Positions 11,507 through 23,526 of a stretch of 64,000 nucleotides of DNA are shown piece after piece. A program made the translations under genes and the position numbers. The stretch lies in the NCBI GenBank assembly GCA_024803745.1, contig JANJXV010000016.1, positions 39,847,001 through 39,911,000 on the forward strand. The letters run 5' to 3'. Under the pieces are notes generated by a model. It had not been told where the DNA came from. It did not search any database and saw only the letters and a list, made by a program, of their open reading frames with translations. Source of the DNA: Megascapheus bottae. Lineage: Eukaryota > Chordata > Mammalia > Rodentia > Geomyidae. Position 1 is the stretch's first letter. Each line of letters starts with the position of its first letter.

Positions 11507-11737
11507 TTGGATCTTTCTTTGTCACCCTGTACCAGGATTAACTCCAAATGGATCAAAGACCTCAAGGTAAAAGAAAATACACTGAAAACTTTACAAGAAG
11601 GAATTGGAGATACTCTAGATCTCCTTGGCACAGGTCAAAACTTTCTTAAGAAGGACCAAGAAACACAACAAATCAGAGAAAGTCTGGGTAAGTGGGACTG
11701 CATTAAACTGCAGAGCTTCTTATGGCAAAAGACATAG
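11507..11737 (+). pseudogene. LINE-1 ORF2 interior fragment
   Basis: This open piece contains the INSKWIKDLKVK block and a KWDCIKL block typical of the L1 ORF2 region between reverse transcriptase and the Cys-rich C-terminus. It ends at a stop at 11735-11737, and the next ORF2 segment resumes in another frame from about 11823, showing decay by frameshift or stop. Confidence 0.85.
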
Positions 11738-11822
11738 CTAGCAAATTAACAAGAAAGCCTACAGAGTGGGAGAAGATCTTCACTAACCATACATATCTAA
11801 AATATATCAACAGCTCAAAAAA

Positions 11823-12317
11823 TTGAATCACTCCAAAACTAAGCTCCAAAGAAACAACCATCCCATTAAAAGATGGGCCAAAGACTTAAAGAGAGTCTTC
11901 TCTGAAGAAGAAACAAGAATGGCCTATAGACACATGAAAAAATGCTCAACATCTCTGGTCATAAAGGAAAGGCAAATCAAAACAACTCTAAGATTCCACC
12001 TCATTACAGTTAGAATGGCCAGGACCAAGAAATCTAATAACAACAGATGCTGGAGGGGATGTGGCCAGGAGGGATCACTACTACACTGTTGGTTGGAGTG
12101 CAAACTCATTCAACCACTATGGAAAGCAGTATGGCAGTGCCTCAAAAGACTAAACATAGAGCTCCCCTATGACCTGGCAATTCCACTACTTGGAATTTTC
12201 CCAATCGTCCAGAAACAAAGGCATACTAAATCCACTAGCACAATGATGTTCATTGCAGCACTATTTACCATAACAAAGATATGGAACAAACCCAGATGCC
12301 CTTCAGTTGATGAGTGA
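11823..12317 (+). pseudogene. LINE-1 ORF2 C-terminal fragment
   Basis: This 164-codon open frame is the C-terminal region of L1 ORF2 protein, downstream of the reverse transcriptase. The diagnostic Cys-rich motif is visible: CWRGCG at residues 75-80, then LLHCWLECK and PLWKAVW, followed by the conserved Pro-rich PYDLAIPLLGIFP. The frame ends early at a TGA just after CPSVDE, before the usual last 60 or so residues (the following DNA still encodes WIKK-like and MEFYAA-like sequence). ORF2p supplies the endonuclease and reverse transcriptase for L1 and, in trans, for SINEs; this copy lacks both catalytic domains. The ATG is incidental, since the frame is a truncated interior piece. Confidence 0.9.
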
Positions 12318-12892
12318 CTGAACAAGATGTGATGTTTATACACAATGGAATTCTATGCTGCTGTCAGAAAGAATGACATTGCCCCATTTGTAAGAAAATA
12401 GAAAGACTTAGAAAAAACTCATATTAAGTGAAGTAAGCCAGACTCAAAGGAACATAGGCTCAATGGTTTCCCTCATTTGTCATAATCAAGAGAAACCTTG
12501 GGCTCTCCTAGCAGAGATTTACAATAGAGCAAAACCTAGATATATAAGGCCCTATAGGATGAGGCTAAATAAAAGGACCTCCGGGATATAGAAACAAAAG
12601 CCATATAATGAGTGATTGTTTTCCTTAATGTTCTGTGTTACCGCTCATCTCTTTTGCTGTCCTTTGGTTATACCGTATTGTTACAGTACTTCACTTTGTT
12701 ATCTGATATATTGTATATATGCATATTTGGTTATTTGAAATCAGATAGGGAAGGGGGAAAACAAGATGAGGGGTGGGGGTGGTGGGAGGGAAATGGGGAC
12801 CAAGACATGAGAAATGTCTTGTGAAGTAATGCACCTTCTTTCTGATGAATATAAGGTAACCCTTCTATTAACTACAATAAAAAAAGAAAAAA

Positions 12893-15800
12893 CTGAAAGT
12901 AGTATAAGAAAAAAAGTTTATTTATTCAACTTAGAAGGGAAACATTCTCCTTGTTCCAGTTAAATGACCAAATTGCTACATTCTCTGGTAAGGTCCTTAC
13001 CATTATGCTTTACTAATATTAATGGGGTCACAGAAGATGAGAATTAATATTGTATGTAGTACCTAAACTATGTGACTGATTAGACAAGTCACCAGGCTAA
13101 TTAATAATGGGAAGAATGAACTGGAGGCATGGCTGAAATGGTGTCAGGCCAGCCCAGCAGCTATGAGCCTTGAGTTCAAATCCAAGACTCTAGTTAATTA
13201 GGCTGAGTGTAAAAGGATCACCTTGTAGGTTATTTCCCATATGTGTTCATTTCTATAACATCTGTGACATGAGAAAATCATAGAATGGGGTAGTTGCCAG
13301 TAGGAGTTAAAAGTCTGGAGTGAGGGGAAAATGGTTCTCACTCTAACGGGTCCACAGGAGGAAACTTTGAAGTGGCAGAATTGTCCTTGGCCTTCACAAT
13401 ATTCATACAGTACCAGTGTCCTGGTTGTGATATTGACTGTAGCTTGTAAAAATATCACCACGGTGGGTGAGGGCAAAACTAGAAGAGTGAAAGGGCTCTC
13501 TTTGTATTGTTTCTTATAAATACATGTGAATTGTCATTGATCTTAAACGTTTTATTTGCGAATATGACTATCATCTTATTTAATGCTGTGCAGGATACCC
13601 AGGCACTTTTTTTTAAGAGTCTCTCATCTTGTTACTTTACACACCAGATTGCTAGGCTGAAATAATGGCAGTCAATCAAATCCTAGAATGAAAATAATGT
13701 ACTTACGCTTTCTGAGTTATGTCTCCCTTATTTTTCTTTTCACTTTTAAATGGATATTCAATTTTACTTTCGAATTGCTCTTCTTCTCAGTAAATTTGTA
13801 CTCTGTGTAGGTCATGATTTCTCTTTCCTTTATTTTTTTCTTCCATTTCGGGTTCTATCTTAGAAGATGTTCGCAGTCAGAAAATACAAACTTCCTAGGG
13901 CTCAGAAGATTGTATGGACACAGTTCCAACTTTCTAAGAGTCTTCTTATTCTCACAGCAAATTGCACAATGTAATCCTCTTCAGCTTTTACCAGCTGTTT
14001 CCATAATAGTTAGCTGTGTCTGTGCTGCATTAGGATTTGGTTCAGTGGGGAGTGCCGCTTTGACACTGTGTGCAGCTCTCTGGGGCATGCAGTCAGTGTC
14101 TGCGATCCACTTACCCCAGGGGGAATACCTGCTACTGGAAGTGGTCTGCCATGCTCTTCTCTCTCTTTTCCATCACAGGACAGCTGGCAACCCATCCGCA
14201 GCAAACACTGGTTTTTCTCTTAAGTCTTGTGTTGTTTGCTCCCCTTGACCCTTCTACATATGTGATGGAAAAACTTGGGAAGGTTCAAAAACATCCACCA
14301 TCTTGCCATCTTGTCTTGTTTCTGATGTGTCACATTTCCCTGGGATGCTTACATGGGCTTGTATCTTAGCTCAAACCCTAGACGATCAGAAATGAAATCA
14401 AATACCACTTCTTTTTCCCTAACTCAAGACAAGGTTCAGTTTTAAGACACAATACAAATCTGATAGAGACAACAGCTCCTACCAAGAAAAGAATATGCAA
14501 AGAGTCAAAGGGCATAAAGTTTATGTCTCTCCTTTTTTTTGTGCAGTTTCTATCTGGACACTATCTCAGGATACTTAAATTCTTGTTTTTTTTCCTAGGT
14601 CTTGGCAAAGGGTATTGAAATGCGTTACCAGCTACTATTAAGATGCAGTTCCTGATTCAGTGGGCTGGCGGGAGTGGAACTTGCTCTGATGTCGTATGGC
14701 TCTGGGGAGGATGGAGCAATGATGCGGGAACTGAGTCAGCAGGCAGACCTGCTGTCACTGAGAAGGAATGCTTGCACGTCTGGTCTGCCTTCATGAAATG
14801 CAGAAAATGACTTAAAGTTCACCGAGAAAAACGAATGAACCATGACTAAAGGAGCATTTCTAAGGGAAGAACAATCCCAGAACAAATTATAGTGCAGGAG
14901 TGTTCAGGGATATTGCACATTTTTCATGGTGCTGGATCTTCTCTACTCTTTTTTTTTAGATCAAAATAACATGTTTTAGAGGAAAGAAAGACAGAACGGA
15001 AAAAAATAAAGTCTTTAAAAATCACAACTAAATTCACAGTCTTTATAGCAATAGAAAAGTTGTGTGGGCAAAATAAAAACAAAAGCATTTTCCAAGCTGA
15101 TTAACTGATTGTTTTTTTTTTCTAGTAACCTGTTTCTTCTATTTATTGTATGTTCAGACTGAATTTTATCTTTGAGGATTTCATCAATTCAGTGGGCTAA
15201 TGACATAACAGAAAATATTTACACTTAGGATTCTTGTGATGGTTTGCCTTGGGCAAGCACAAAGGAGCCACAACCATGCAGAACAGAGTCTGTGTGCCAA
15301 ACACAGCTCTCTTGCCAATCAAGCTTGCTTTCTACCTGAGGGAGAGGCATGATGACATTGGTATTTCTTTTAATAGATATTCACACATTATCACCAATCT
15401 TGGACAATTAAATGTATGCCTGTCATAATAGCTTTAAAATTGAATGTATTATAACCATTTGAATGATATGTTTAAATATTTTCATGGGTGAGAGTGAGAG
15501 AAAATCTTTTGAGTTTTATGGCTAAAGGCCACAGTCGGATTTGTCTCAGAACCTTCATCCCCTGTTATTAAAGTTTTCTTCTATTTTGTTTGTTGCAAAT
15601 ACATTTTCAAGATTGTAAAACCCAGGGAGTACAGAATGACAATTTCTTTCTTGTACTTTCTCTCTTTTTTCTATACAAATGTGATATATTTAAAGAATGA
15701 AGTTCATAGAAAAGATTATCATGTACTATTTTTACAAAGAGGGATTTGAGACCTGGTGCTGTTTATTCTCTTTATCTACAAACCTTCTTTTATCCCCCAC

Positions 15801-16444
15801 TCCACTCTTCTAAGCCTCTTAGCCCCACACTCTCGAACATAGACAGATCAGTTGGGTTTTATTGTTGCTTTTTGCGCCCACATTTTCTCCTCCCACATTG
15901 TACCATTCCTTAGTTACAAACATGGATTTATTAATATTATCAAGCTGGGATTTTTTTTGAAAATACAATAGACCTGATGATTTGAACATCTTGTAAAAAG
16001 GGAGCATTTTATATTCAAAGAAAAAGGGAAAAGGTCACATAGAATATACAATTCTATGACTCCCCAGCCATGCAGAATGTGTGAACACACATGTGCTGAA
16101 TTAGTAGGAGCGTGCAAAGGAAATCACAGAAAATCAATGGGAAAATACTGTAGTTTGGTTATTACAGCAGATAAAATGTATCAGCTGCATTGTGAATAAA
16201 CATAATTCATTTAAGCTCTGTAATTTTAAGAAAAGCAAAATGTCTCTTATATAAAGGTGTTTATTTGTCTAAAGTTAGCAACTCTGCTGAATACATTTTC
16301 CTTACTATATTGGAAATTCAAGATAGAAAACAGAGGAATAATTCATATTTCAAATGACAATTCCAACAGTTTTATTTTCACTGGGATTTTTTCACTTTCT
16401 CCAACCAAGACATGAAGCAATATTTATTTGTGACTAAAAAGAAA
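12893..16444. other. Unique DNA, one SINE scrap
   Basis: No gene recognised. The 144-codon frame at 13814-14248 has hydrophobic stretches but no recognisable family or supporting splice sites, and is discussed under rejected items. A Geo-like scrap is listed at 13121-13188. Confidence 0.5.
13121..13188 (+). mobile_element. Possible Geo SINE scrap
   Basis: CTGGAGGCATGGCTGAAATGG and a terminal ccttgagttcaaatcc resemble the two ends of a Geo monomer with the middle altered. It is short and diverged. Confidence 0.4.
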
Positions 16445-16445
16445 T

Positions 16446-16634
16446 GGGGGCTGTGAGTCTGGCCTAATGCTAGAGTGCTTGCTTAGCATGCATGAAGACC
16501 AGGGATCGATTCCTCAGTACCAAAAAGAAAGCTGGAAGTGGTGCTATGGCTCAAGTAGTAGAGGATCACCCTTGAGAAAAAACACAAGGATAGAACTCAG
16601 GCCTGAGTTCAAGCCCCAGGACTGGGGAAAAAAA
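16446..16634 (+). mobile_element. IDL-Geo SINE
   Basis: ID-like head (ctggcctaatgctagagtgc, ggatcgattcc), the linker ggtaccaaaaa, and Geo right half (gctggaagtggtgctatggctcaag...gagttcaagccccaggactgg), then an A-rich tail interrupted by gtg. Clear on both monomers; moderately diverged. Confidence 0.92.
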
Positions 16635-16639
16635 GAGTG

Positions 16640-17490
16640 AAAAAAACCCCCAAAACACTATGGTTAGAGATTATCATATTTAATCAAAGGTTAAAAATCA
16701 AAGCAGATGCAAGTTTCATGTGATTTGAAGTACAGATTAAAAGCTACCTTTAAGAAAAGAAATTCAGCCTATGAAGTTAAAATTAGATGGAAAAGTAAGT
16801 ATATATTTAAAAATAACATGAAATTAAGAAAAAATGAAAAGCATAAACATCCAACCCAAATATTACAAAATAACAAATAAGTGACTATAATTTAGAAATG
16901 TGACCATTGAAATTTTCTTTCATGGTATTTCCATAATTGATTTACCTCTTCTTTTGAATCACTTAAAATGTTTAATTTCCTAAATAGAAAATGAAGAAAA
17001 TGTTGAACATTGCAAATTAATACCTGTTTGTCTTTTCTATTGTTATGTGGATCACATTATTATTATTGCTTTCTCTTGAAAGTCATGCATGTCGACTTTA
17101 AGAATGAGAAACCCTATATGTTTGTAGATATATTAAGTATTTCCTTCGTACTCACATGAGTACTAGGACAAATTCTATCTGGCATGCTTCTAGCAAAATG
17201 GAAGAAGGAGATGATACCCTGACATGCTCCATTCCTACACATTTCCTTACAGGGAAGAATGGTTCTTTGTGGACTTGCTATCACCAATGTTCAAATGCCT
17301 GCCTGTGATTTTACATGTGTGCAGACTGTATGAGTTTTCTATGGAATACCTTTGATTCTCACACCCATGTGCTTCTGTCAAGGTTCACCTGGCCCTCACG
17401 CTAGTTGTAAGCAACCAGCCATTGTTCCAGAACTTCCATTTTTCTAATCACTATGAATAGCACTGCTTTGAAACAACTCTTTTCTCTAAC
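16640..17490. other. Unique AT-rich DNA
   Basis: Nothing recognisable as a gene, RNA or repeat family. Confidence 0.55.
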
Positions 17491-17491
17491 A

Positions 17492-17493
<2 letters not shown>

Positions 17494-17536
<43 letters not shown>
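17494..17536. repeat. (TG)n tail of adjacent antisense SINE
   Basis: About twenty-one uninterrupted TG units abut the 3' end of the SINE that follows, the same arrangement as at 10149-10418. Confidence 0.92.
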
Positions 17537-17537
<1 letters not shown>

Positions 17538-17539
<2 letters not shown>

Positions 17540-17752
17540 CACCAATTCTGGGGCCTGAACTCGGGGCCTTGGTGCTGTCCTTGAGCATTTCTCCTCAAGG
17601 GCAGAACGTAAGCCAAAGCTCCACTTTCAGCTTTTTTTTTTAGTGTGGTTAATTGTAGATAAGAGTCTCACAAACTTCCCTGCCTGGGTTAACTTCGAAC
17701 TGATCTCAGCATCCTGATCAGCTAGGATTACAGGAGTGAGCTACCAGCCCTG
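17538..17752 (-). mobile_element. B1-like-Geo SINE
   Basis: The minus strand shows a B1-like head (agctcactcctgtaatcctagctgatcagg) and a Geo tail (ctgaaagtggagctttggctta...gagttcaggccccagaatt). The Geo end meets a long TG microsatellite. A T tract interrupts the linker. Confidence 0.88.
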
Positions 17753-17754
17753 GA

Positions 17755-20415
17755 ACTCGTTAATTTATAAATTTAAAATTTACAATGCATACTCAAATTT
17801 CCCAGAAATGGATCATGAACATCACTCATTTTCAAGTGTTACTTTTGTAACACTTCCCCATTCATGTGGTGAAGAGACTATAAACTTGAAAATAAACATG
17901 ATAGAGCTGCTGTAAAATTAACTAAGCATCGGAATGAATTCTGTTTAAAGCAATGTAATTTAGTGCACATAGATTTAACCTATGTGCCTAGACATGCACC
18001 TCAGTTAGCAGTTTATGTTCCAGAGGACACATTGGCTTACATATAAAAAATGAATGATTAATGGTCTCAAAGGTGTATATGACATTGAAAGTGGATTTAA
18101 GAAGAAAAACAGTATTATAACTTTCTGAACATGTATATAGAATGAAATGGCTAAATAGAATAAAGCCTATCTTTTATAGAAGTAGAATGCAAAAGAATTA
18201 AACAAAGCAGTTTATCTATAGCAGTTTCAGAAAAAATTAGATCAAGCCCAATATTTGTGCTTGTTGCCACCCATTCTAATCTGGGCAAGAAGGCAAGAAA
18301 ATTGAAAGCTGTTAAAAGAAAGGACACACTTACTTGCAAATGAAGAACCAGAAGACATCGCACAAAAGGAAATATACTCATTACCTGATTCACGTAATTA
18401 CTAACCCTCTGGACATCACTTCAATAACACAATAAAGAAAATTAATTTTTAAAAAGAAATGATTATGTTATTACCTAATTTATTGTGCTCTTCTTTCTTG
18501 AGTCTCATGACAGGGGCAGAGATTGCTTGTGTTTGTTTGTTCATGGGCTGTGAAAAACCCTCTTGTCCACTTCTGTCCTGCCAGCTCCCTGCAGCCCTCA
18601 TAGTCAAAATTGCAGTGCAGGAAGTGAAACTTTGAATAAGAGAATACCTTCAAATCTCTTTTCATTGTGATGTTATATGGATATAATTACCACTATGCTT
18701 GACTTAGTCAGCTCTCTCAAGTATTTTTATAATAGAAAATTAAATTAAACAATGAAAAACTATGCTAATTTAAGCAGTTGTCATAGAAAAATGCCATAAC
18801 CATTGAAAGTCATCTTCCTATGTATGTCTGACTTATTTGAGACAAGTCTCACAGTTTTATTGTGCTAGTATTCTCTCTACAATGGCAGATACTGCATATA
18901 TTTCACTATATATTTGTTTCAACCAATAGAATGTATTACAAGAACAAGCACAATGTAAGCTAAGGATTGTAGAAAAGCTAGGAGAAGGCAAGAGCTTGTG
19001 TGGACCTGAGACTGAAACAGTAACAAAAGCAAAAAATACAGGCATGCCTTTTTCTTATCTGGATGCCACCTATTTTTTTCTTTCGATTGTCATGAAATTC
19101 AGGGGCATTATCTTCCAGAGACCATCTAAGCTACCAGTATCCCCTTTTTGAGTTGCATTTTCAAAAAGAAACACTGGAAAACAGGAATTTCAATCATGGA
19201 AAGCGCTGAAAATATCACAAAGAATTGTTCAATATTGCATGTTAATAAAAATATTGAAAGCACTGGGAAAATATACAGGCATGATTCTAAGGCCTAGAAT
19301 TGTTTCAAAATAAACTGCTGTTGCCTCAGTAGAAATAGAGATTAAATTTGCCCTAATGACAATAACATTAATATACAACAAATTCTCTCTCCTTACTTAG
19401 GATATGAATTGCTTCATTTTTATCATATTTTAGCATTGGGCTTTTCTAAACATTACAATCACAAAATATGACTAACACATTTTCTAATTATTCAGTTTTC
19501 CTATTATATTACATTAGCCACGCCCTCAAAGATGATATCGAAAACTTCTTCCAAGAATCTATTCTCATTTTAATGTAACTAGAATTAGAATTCTGCTTAG
19601 AATTTATATTAGAATTGGAATTCATCCTTTAGTATGCTGTCTTATGCAGAATTTGGATCAATAGCCTTCATACTATTTCAATCTATTTTCAAGGTTACTA
19701 ATTTTTAAATTAAAAATATCCTGGGTTTTCTATATTTTTATATAAGTATATAGAAAACCATTTATTTAACATGAATGTATAGAACACAAAATTATATGAG
19801 ATACTTGGTAGTTTTATGAATAGTGCATACACAGGAAATTACACAAAGGAAAAGAAATGGATAAGCAAGTGTTTGTTCAACTCTGGCCAAAGCTGTTTGG
19901 ATTTTTATCTCAGGATGGTAAATCTCTGAACAACCTCAGCTCCATAAACTTGTCAGTTTCTCTGATGATTTATGAACTGAGATAACAAAGTACTGAGTTT
20001 AGGAGTTATTTAAAACAGTAAAAGCCACAATAGGTTCTAAAACAAATAGAGGTTTCTAACCTCATTCCCCACAAAAGAACTGTTAGATTTTGAGTGAATC
20101 TCATCATTCTGCTACTTCACCAACTCCCAGCATTCTCTTCCGGATATTAAAAGACTTAGGATAAACTCACTTTCCTCCCAGTCTTTATTCACATCTATTC
20201 TTCAATGACTTTCCACCACGGGGTGTCCATGAAAGTTCACAGCTTTTTGAGCATATTCAGCCTTTTTATACAGCTATTCAGTTTAATAGGCCGAGACAAT
20301 ATTTTCTATCTTTCCTCATTACAATACTTTAATATTGTTCTTTGTGGCTATATAATTACACTATCCATTTTAAGGACAATCAATTACAAAATCAATAAGT
20401 CTAGTAAAAAAAAAA
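17755..20415. other. Unique AT-rich DNA
   Basis: I see no gene, RNA or interspersed repeat here. Small minus-strand frames (18151-18393, 18480-18665, 18857-19045) lack domains or consistent exon boundaries. Confidence 0.5.
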
Positions 20416-20426
20416 AAACCATTCAG

Positions 20427-20619
20427 GGCCGGGAGTGTGGCCTAGTGGTAGAGTGCTTGCCTAGCAACCACAAAGACCCAGGTTCGATTCCTTGGTACCA
20501 CATACTTAGAAAAAGCTAGAAGTGGTGCTGAGGCTAAAGTGGTAAAGTTCTAGCCTTGAGAAAAGTCCAAGGACAGTGCTCAGGCCCTGAGCTTAAGCCC
20601 AGGTCTGGCAAAAAAAAAT
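20427..20619 (+). mobile_element. IDL-Geo SINE with 10-bp target-site duplication
   Basis: Near-consensus copy: ggccgggagtgtggcctag head, B-box-like ggttcgattcc, Geo right half, short A tail. The perfect repeat AACCATTCAG flanks it at 20417-20426 and 20620-20629. Good preservation suggests a fairly recent insertion. Confidence 0.97.
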
Positions 20620-20639
20620 AACCATTCAGCATGAAACCA

Positions 20640-22224
20640 TGGAAGAAGTCTCAGTAGAAGAAAACATGTAAAGCTTTTCTTCATTTAAACAGTGGCCATC
20701 TCAAACATATCATACTCCTCCCAGAGGCCTTTCTAGGGCTTGCTCAAGCTTTGATTACTATTTTCAAAATGGATTTGTAAAACAATAGCAGCTTGTTGAG
20801 GCTTACCTCAACAGACCAGACATTTATTACATCAAGACTCATCCAAACCATTTGTGCTTTTACTAAACTGACAATCGAAATACAACTACCTAGAGGACTT
20901 TAATATGCTTGAATGTTATAAATATCCTTAAGTTTTTGATTAAATTGTACAAAAATAAGTATAAACGGACTCCATAGCATTTACCTTGTTAATTACAAAT
21001 GTTAGAGCTTATGTAATTGTCCTTAAACAACAATTGCACTAGAGTTATTAGAAGTACTGTTACAATCTGTTTCTATCAATTATGAAAGGCATTTAACATA
21101 GGCAATTTTAAGAAAGAGAAAAAGGAAATCTATTAAGCACTTTTACAATGTTTTCCTATTTCATGTGTCTGAAAGTTGAAATACTTTTTAAAGGCCAGGT
21201 TCATTTATCCAAAAGGCAACTACCCTCGGAAGGGACTTTTCCTCACTGAATCTCCAGCTCTAATTCCTATGATGCATAACAAAGTTATCAACTCAAAGCA
21301 CCTCTCCACATTACAATTACTTACTTTTCAAACTCTGAACTGATTATTTATCAGTAGGACAGGTGTAAAATAGAATCAAAGGTAGTGACTTACAGCAAGG
21401 CAAACAAGTGGACATTTATTTATATTTTTAGAAAGAACAATTAAAATGCTGTACTAAATCAACTGAATGACATGTAGATAATAGCATATTGCTGTTATCA
21501 TCTGTTACTCTAATTGTTCTACATTTACGGAGTCCTGCGCGGGGTAGTTTTAATAGCAGTTGTTAACCAGCATCATTTATCAGTCTCCTTATTACAGTTC
21601 AAAATGGAATAGTAATTGAAACACTTGAACAAATTAAAATAGACAATAAACCCACACTCCCCTCAGATTTGCTTGGTGAACTTGATGTGATAAAAGTTTA
21701 ATCATTTTCAAGCATTTAGAGGATTTATTGTTACAAAATTTTAAATTTTATAATTAGCACATGAAAATTCAAGAGGGTAGCTTGGTATGGGAGGGCATAG
21801 AAGCAAATAAAAATTAAGCATTGTATTATTCCTAAATGGAAATTCAAATAAAATTCTATGGATTTAGTCACTCTCAATTTTTTCAAGCTAAAGAGATGAA
21901 TTACTTAGATATAATGTGTGGGAAAAGAAGAAAGTTTGTTTAATTGAAAGGATGTCCCTTGCAGCCACAGCGCATATGAATGAACATTCAAACATGTTAA
22001 CATAACCTGCCTTCCAAATTATTAATGTGTTCTCTGTTTTCTCATGTGCCACATTAATGTTTATCAATTTGACTTCAGTGTCTCAATTGGTAAGTAACTA
22101 TGGCTATGACTTAGAATGTCCTGTAAAACATGTTTATCTGGTTATCTGTGTAGAAAGAGAAATCTACCCACTCAAATTATTGGAAATAACTGTGGCATGA
22201 AGATCTGGAAGGAAAGTAGCCATT
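20640..22224. other. Unique DNA, candidate conserved element inside
   Basis: No gene. The segment at about 21440-21720 has the look of a conserved non-coding element (AT-rich homeodomain-like strings around a CpG-bearing tcctgcgcgggg core); this cannot be tested from sequence alone. Confidence 0.45.
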
Positions 22225-22234
22225 GAAAATTAAA

Positions 22235-22428
22235 ATTTATATTTGTTTATTTGAAATAGGAAAAAAGGGGGAAGCAAGATGATTGGGAGGTGGTGAGAGG
22301 AGGGAAATGGTAACAAAAACATAAGAAGGAGTATCAATGTGTGAGAAGTAATATACCCTCTATCTGGTGAATATAACTGTAACCCCTCCATACATTACAA
22401 TAAAAATATATATTGTACTTACAAAAAA
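22235..22428 (+). mobile_element. Short 5'-truncated LINE-1 3' end with target-site duplication
   Basis: Only the last 190 or so bases of the L1 3' UTR are present: the G-rich purine tract, the gaagtaatataccctctatc block and an acaataaaa terminus. The 10-bp string GAAAATTAAA flanks it at 22225-22234 and 22429-22438, consistent with target-primed insertion of a heavily truncated copy. Confidence 0.9.
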
Positions 22429-22584
22429 GAAAATTAAAGATTATTATTTAGAAATATAGTCTACAGTTCTTTTAAAGCACAGAAGCATAATAGACTTTAA
22501 TTAATATAGAAACATCGCATTTCACTCACAGTGGCCATATAAAATATGTAATCATTTAATGTAGGACTGCTGGTTTATTATTTT

Positions 22585-22975
22585 GATTACTCTCTAAATG
22601 TTTGACTGTATTTTTCCTCTCCTCTCTTCACTGGTGTATGCCTTCCTCCTTGATACCACCCCATTCTCCTTTTGAATACCTTCTAGGGGTTTTATTTTAC
22701 TGAACTTGAACTTTGTCTTTTTAAGGAATTATACTATTTGAATTCTCCATTGAGTCTACGTTATTTCTGTAACTACATTTATTTACAGTTGGATAACAAC
22801 ATATGCAATTAGAAACTTATGATAAAAGCCTAACGTATACATATTAGGGAAAATATTCATCCTTTGTCTCTCTCTATCTGACATACATCATTTAACATTT
22901 TTCCAGGATTTTATTTTTGAAGTATCATCATTCTTCTCTATTCATAATCAGAAACGAAGTAATTTACCAAGAAGT
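22585..22975 (-). mobile_element. Ancient LINE-1 3' region fragment
   Basis: It shares clear blocks with 34195-34565 (aaggaattatactatttga, attctcc, ttgtctctct...). Its text resembles the minus-strand L1M-type 3' UTR (tttgtctttctctatctgac-like, then ggttttatttttgaag). Heavily diverged. Confidence 0.6.
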
Positions 22976-22979
22976 TGTT

Positions 22980-23300
22980 CTTAATATGTCACATTTTCCT
23001 TAATTTACCACATTAAATCATGCAAATGAATGTCTTTCTGGAGCAAGCATATCTCCAACCTGGCTGGCAGGGTGCAAGGTTCACAGCGGCCTCAACACTG
23101 AGCTTCTTTTTCTGCCTGGACTCGCTCGGCCTCTGGTTGTGCCTCTGTCTGGATTTCTCTACAGGTGTGGCTTTTGCAATACAGTGGAGAACAAGTGAAG
23201 TTTAACAACTTGGGTTTCTTGCTAAAATGTGGATGGTGGGAATTGAGGTCTAGGGTCAAATGTAATAGAACAAAATTAACATTTGTGAACTTAAAATGAA
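22980..23300. other. Unique DNA
   Basis: Nothing recognised. A 61-codon frame at 23020-23205 spans a slightly GC-richer patch without a recognisable domain. Confidence 0.45.
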
Positions 23301-23305
23301 GTTGA

Positions 23306-23489
23306 GGGGCCGGGAGTTTGGCCTAGTGGTTAAAGTGCTTGCCTAGCATGCATGAAGACCCAGGTTCGATTCCTCAGTACCACATACATAGAAAAAAGCC
23401 GGAAGTGGTGCTGAGGCTCAAGTGGTAGAGCTCTAGCCTTGAGAAAGTCCAAGGACAGTGCTCAGGCCCTGAGCTCAAGCCCAGAACTG

Positions 23490-23524
<35 letters not shown>
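23306..23524 (+). mobile_element. Young-looking IDL-Geo SINE with 33-A tail
   Basis: Near-consensus IDL head and Geo right half, ending in an uninterrupted run of 33 A (23492-23524). GAAGTTGA flanks it at 23298-23305 and 23525-23532. The long pure A tail and close match to consensus point to the most recent insertion in this window. Confidence 0.97.

Positions 23525-23526
<2 letters not shown>

Larger units (their letters stand above)
11250..12892 (+). mobile_element. 5'-truncated LINE-1 (ORF2 C-terminus and 3' UTR)
   Basis: The segment starts within the distal part of ORF2 (caagagcttggtactggcac-type text) and runs through the ORF2 end and 3' UTR to an ACAATAAAA-containing terminus and short A-rich tail. 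It is the best-preserved L1 in the window. The 3' UTR carries a G-rich polypurine tract at about 12748-12800. ORF2 is broken: one open piece spans 11507-11737 and another 11823-12317, so it is immobile. A convincing target-site duplication was not found. Confidence 0.95.

Noticed and set aside
13814..14248. 144-codon plus-strand open frame with hydrophobic stretches
   Set aside because: No recognisable family, no supporting splice sites or promoter, and frames of this length are expected by chance in 64 kb read six ways.
20427..20500. tRNA-Ala gene
   Set aside because: The cloverleaf-like head with A and B boxes is the IDL part of a SINE with an A tail and target-site duplication, not a mature tRNA gene.
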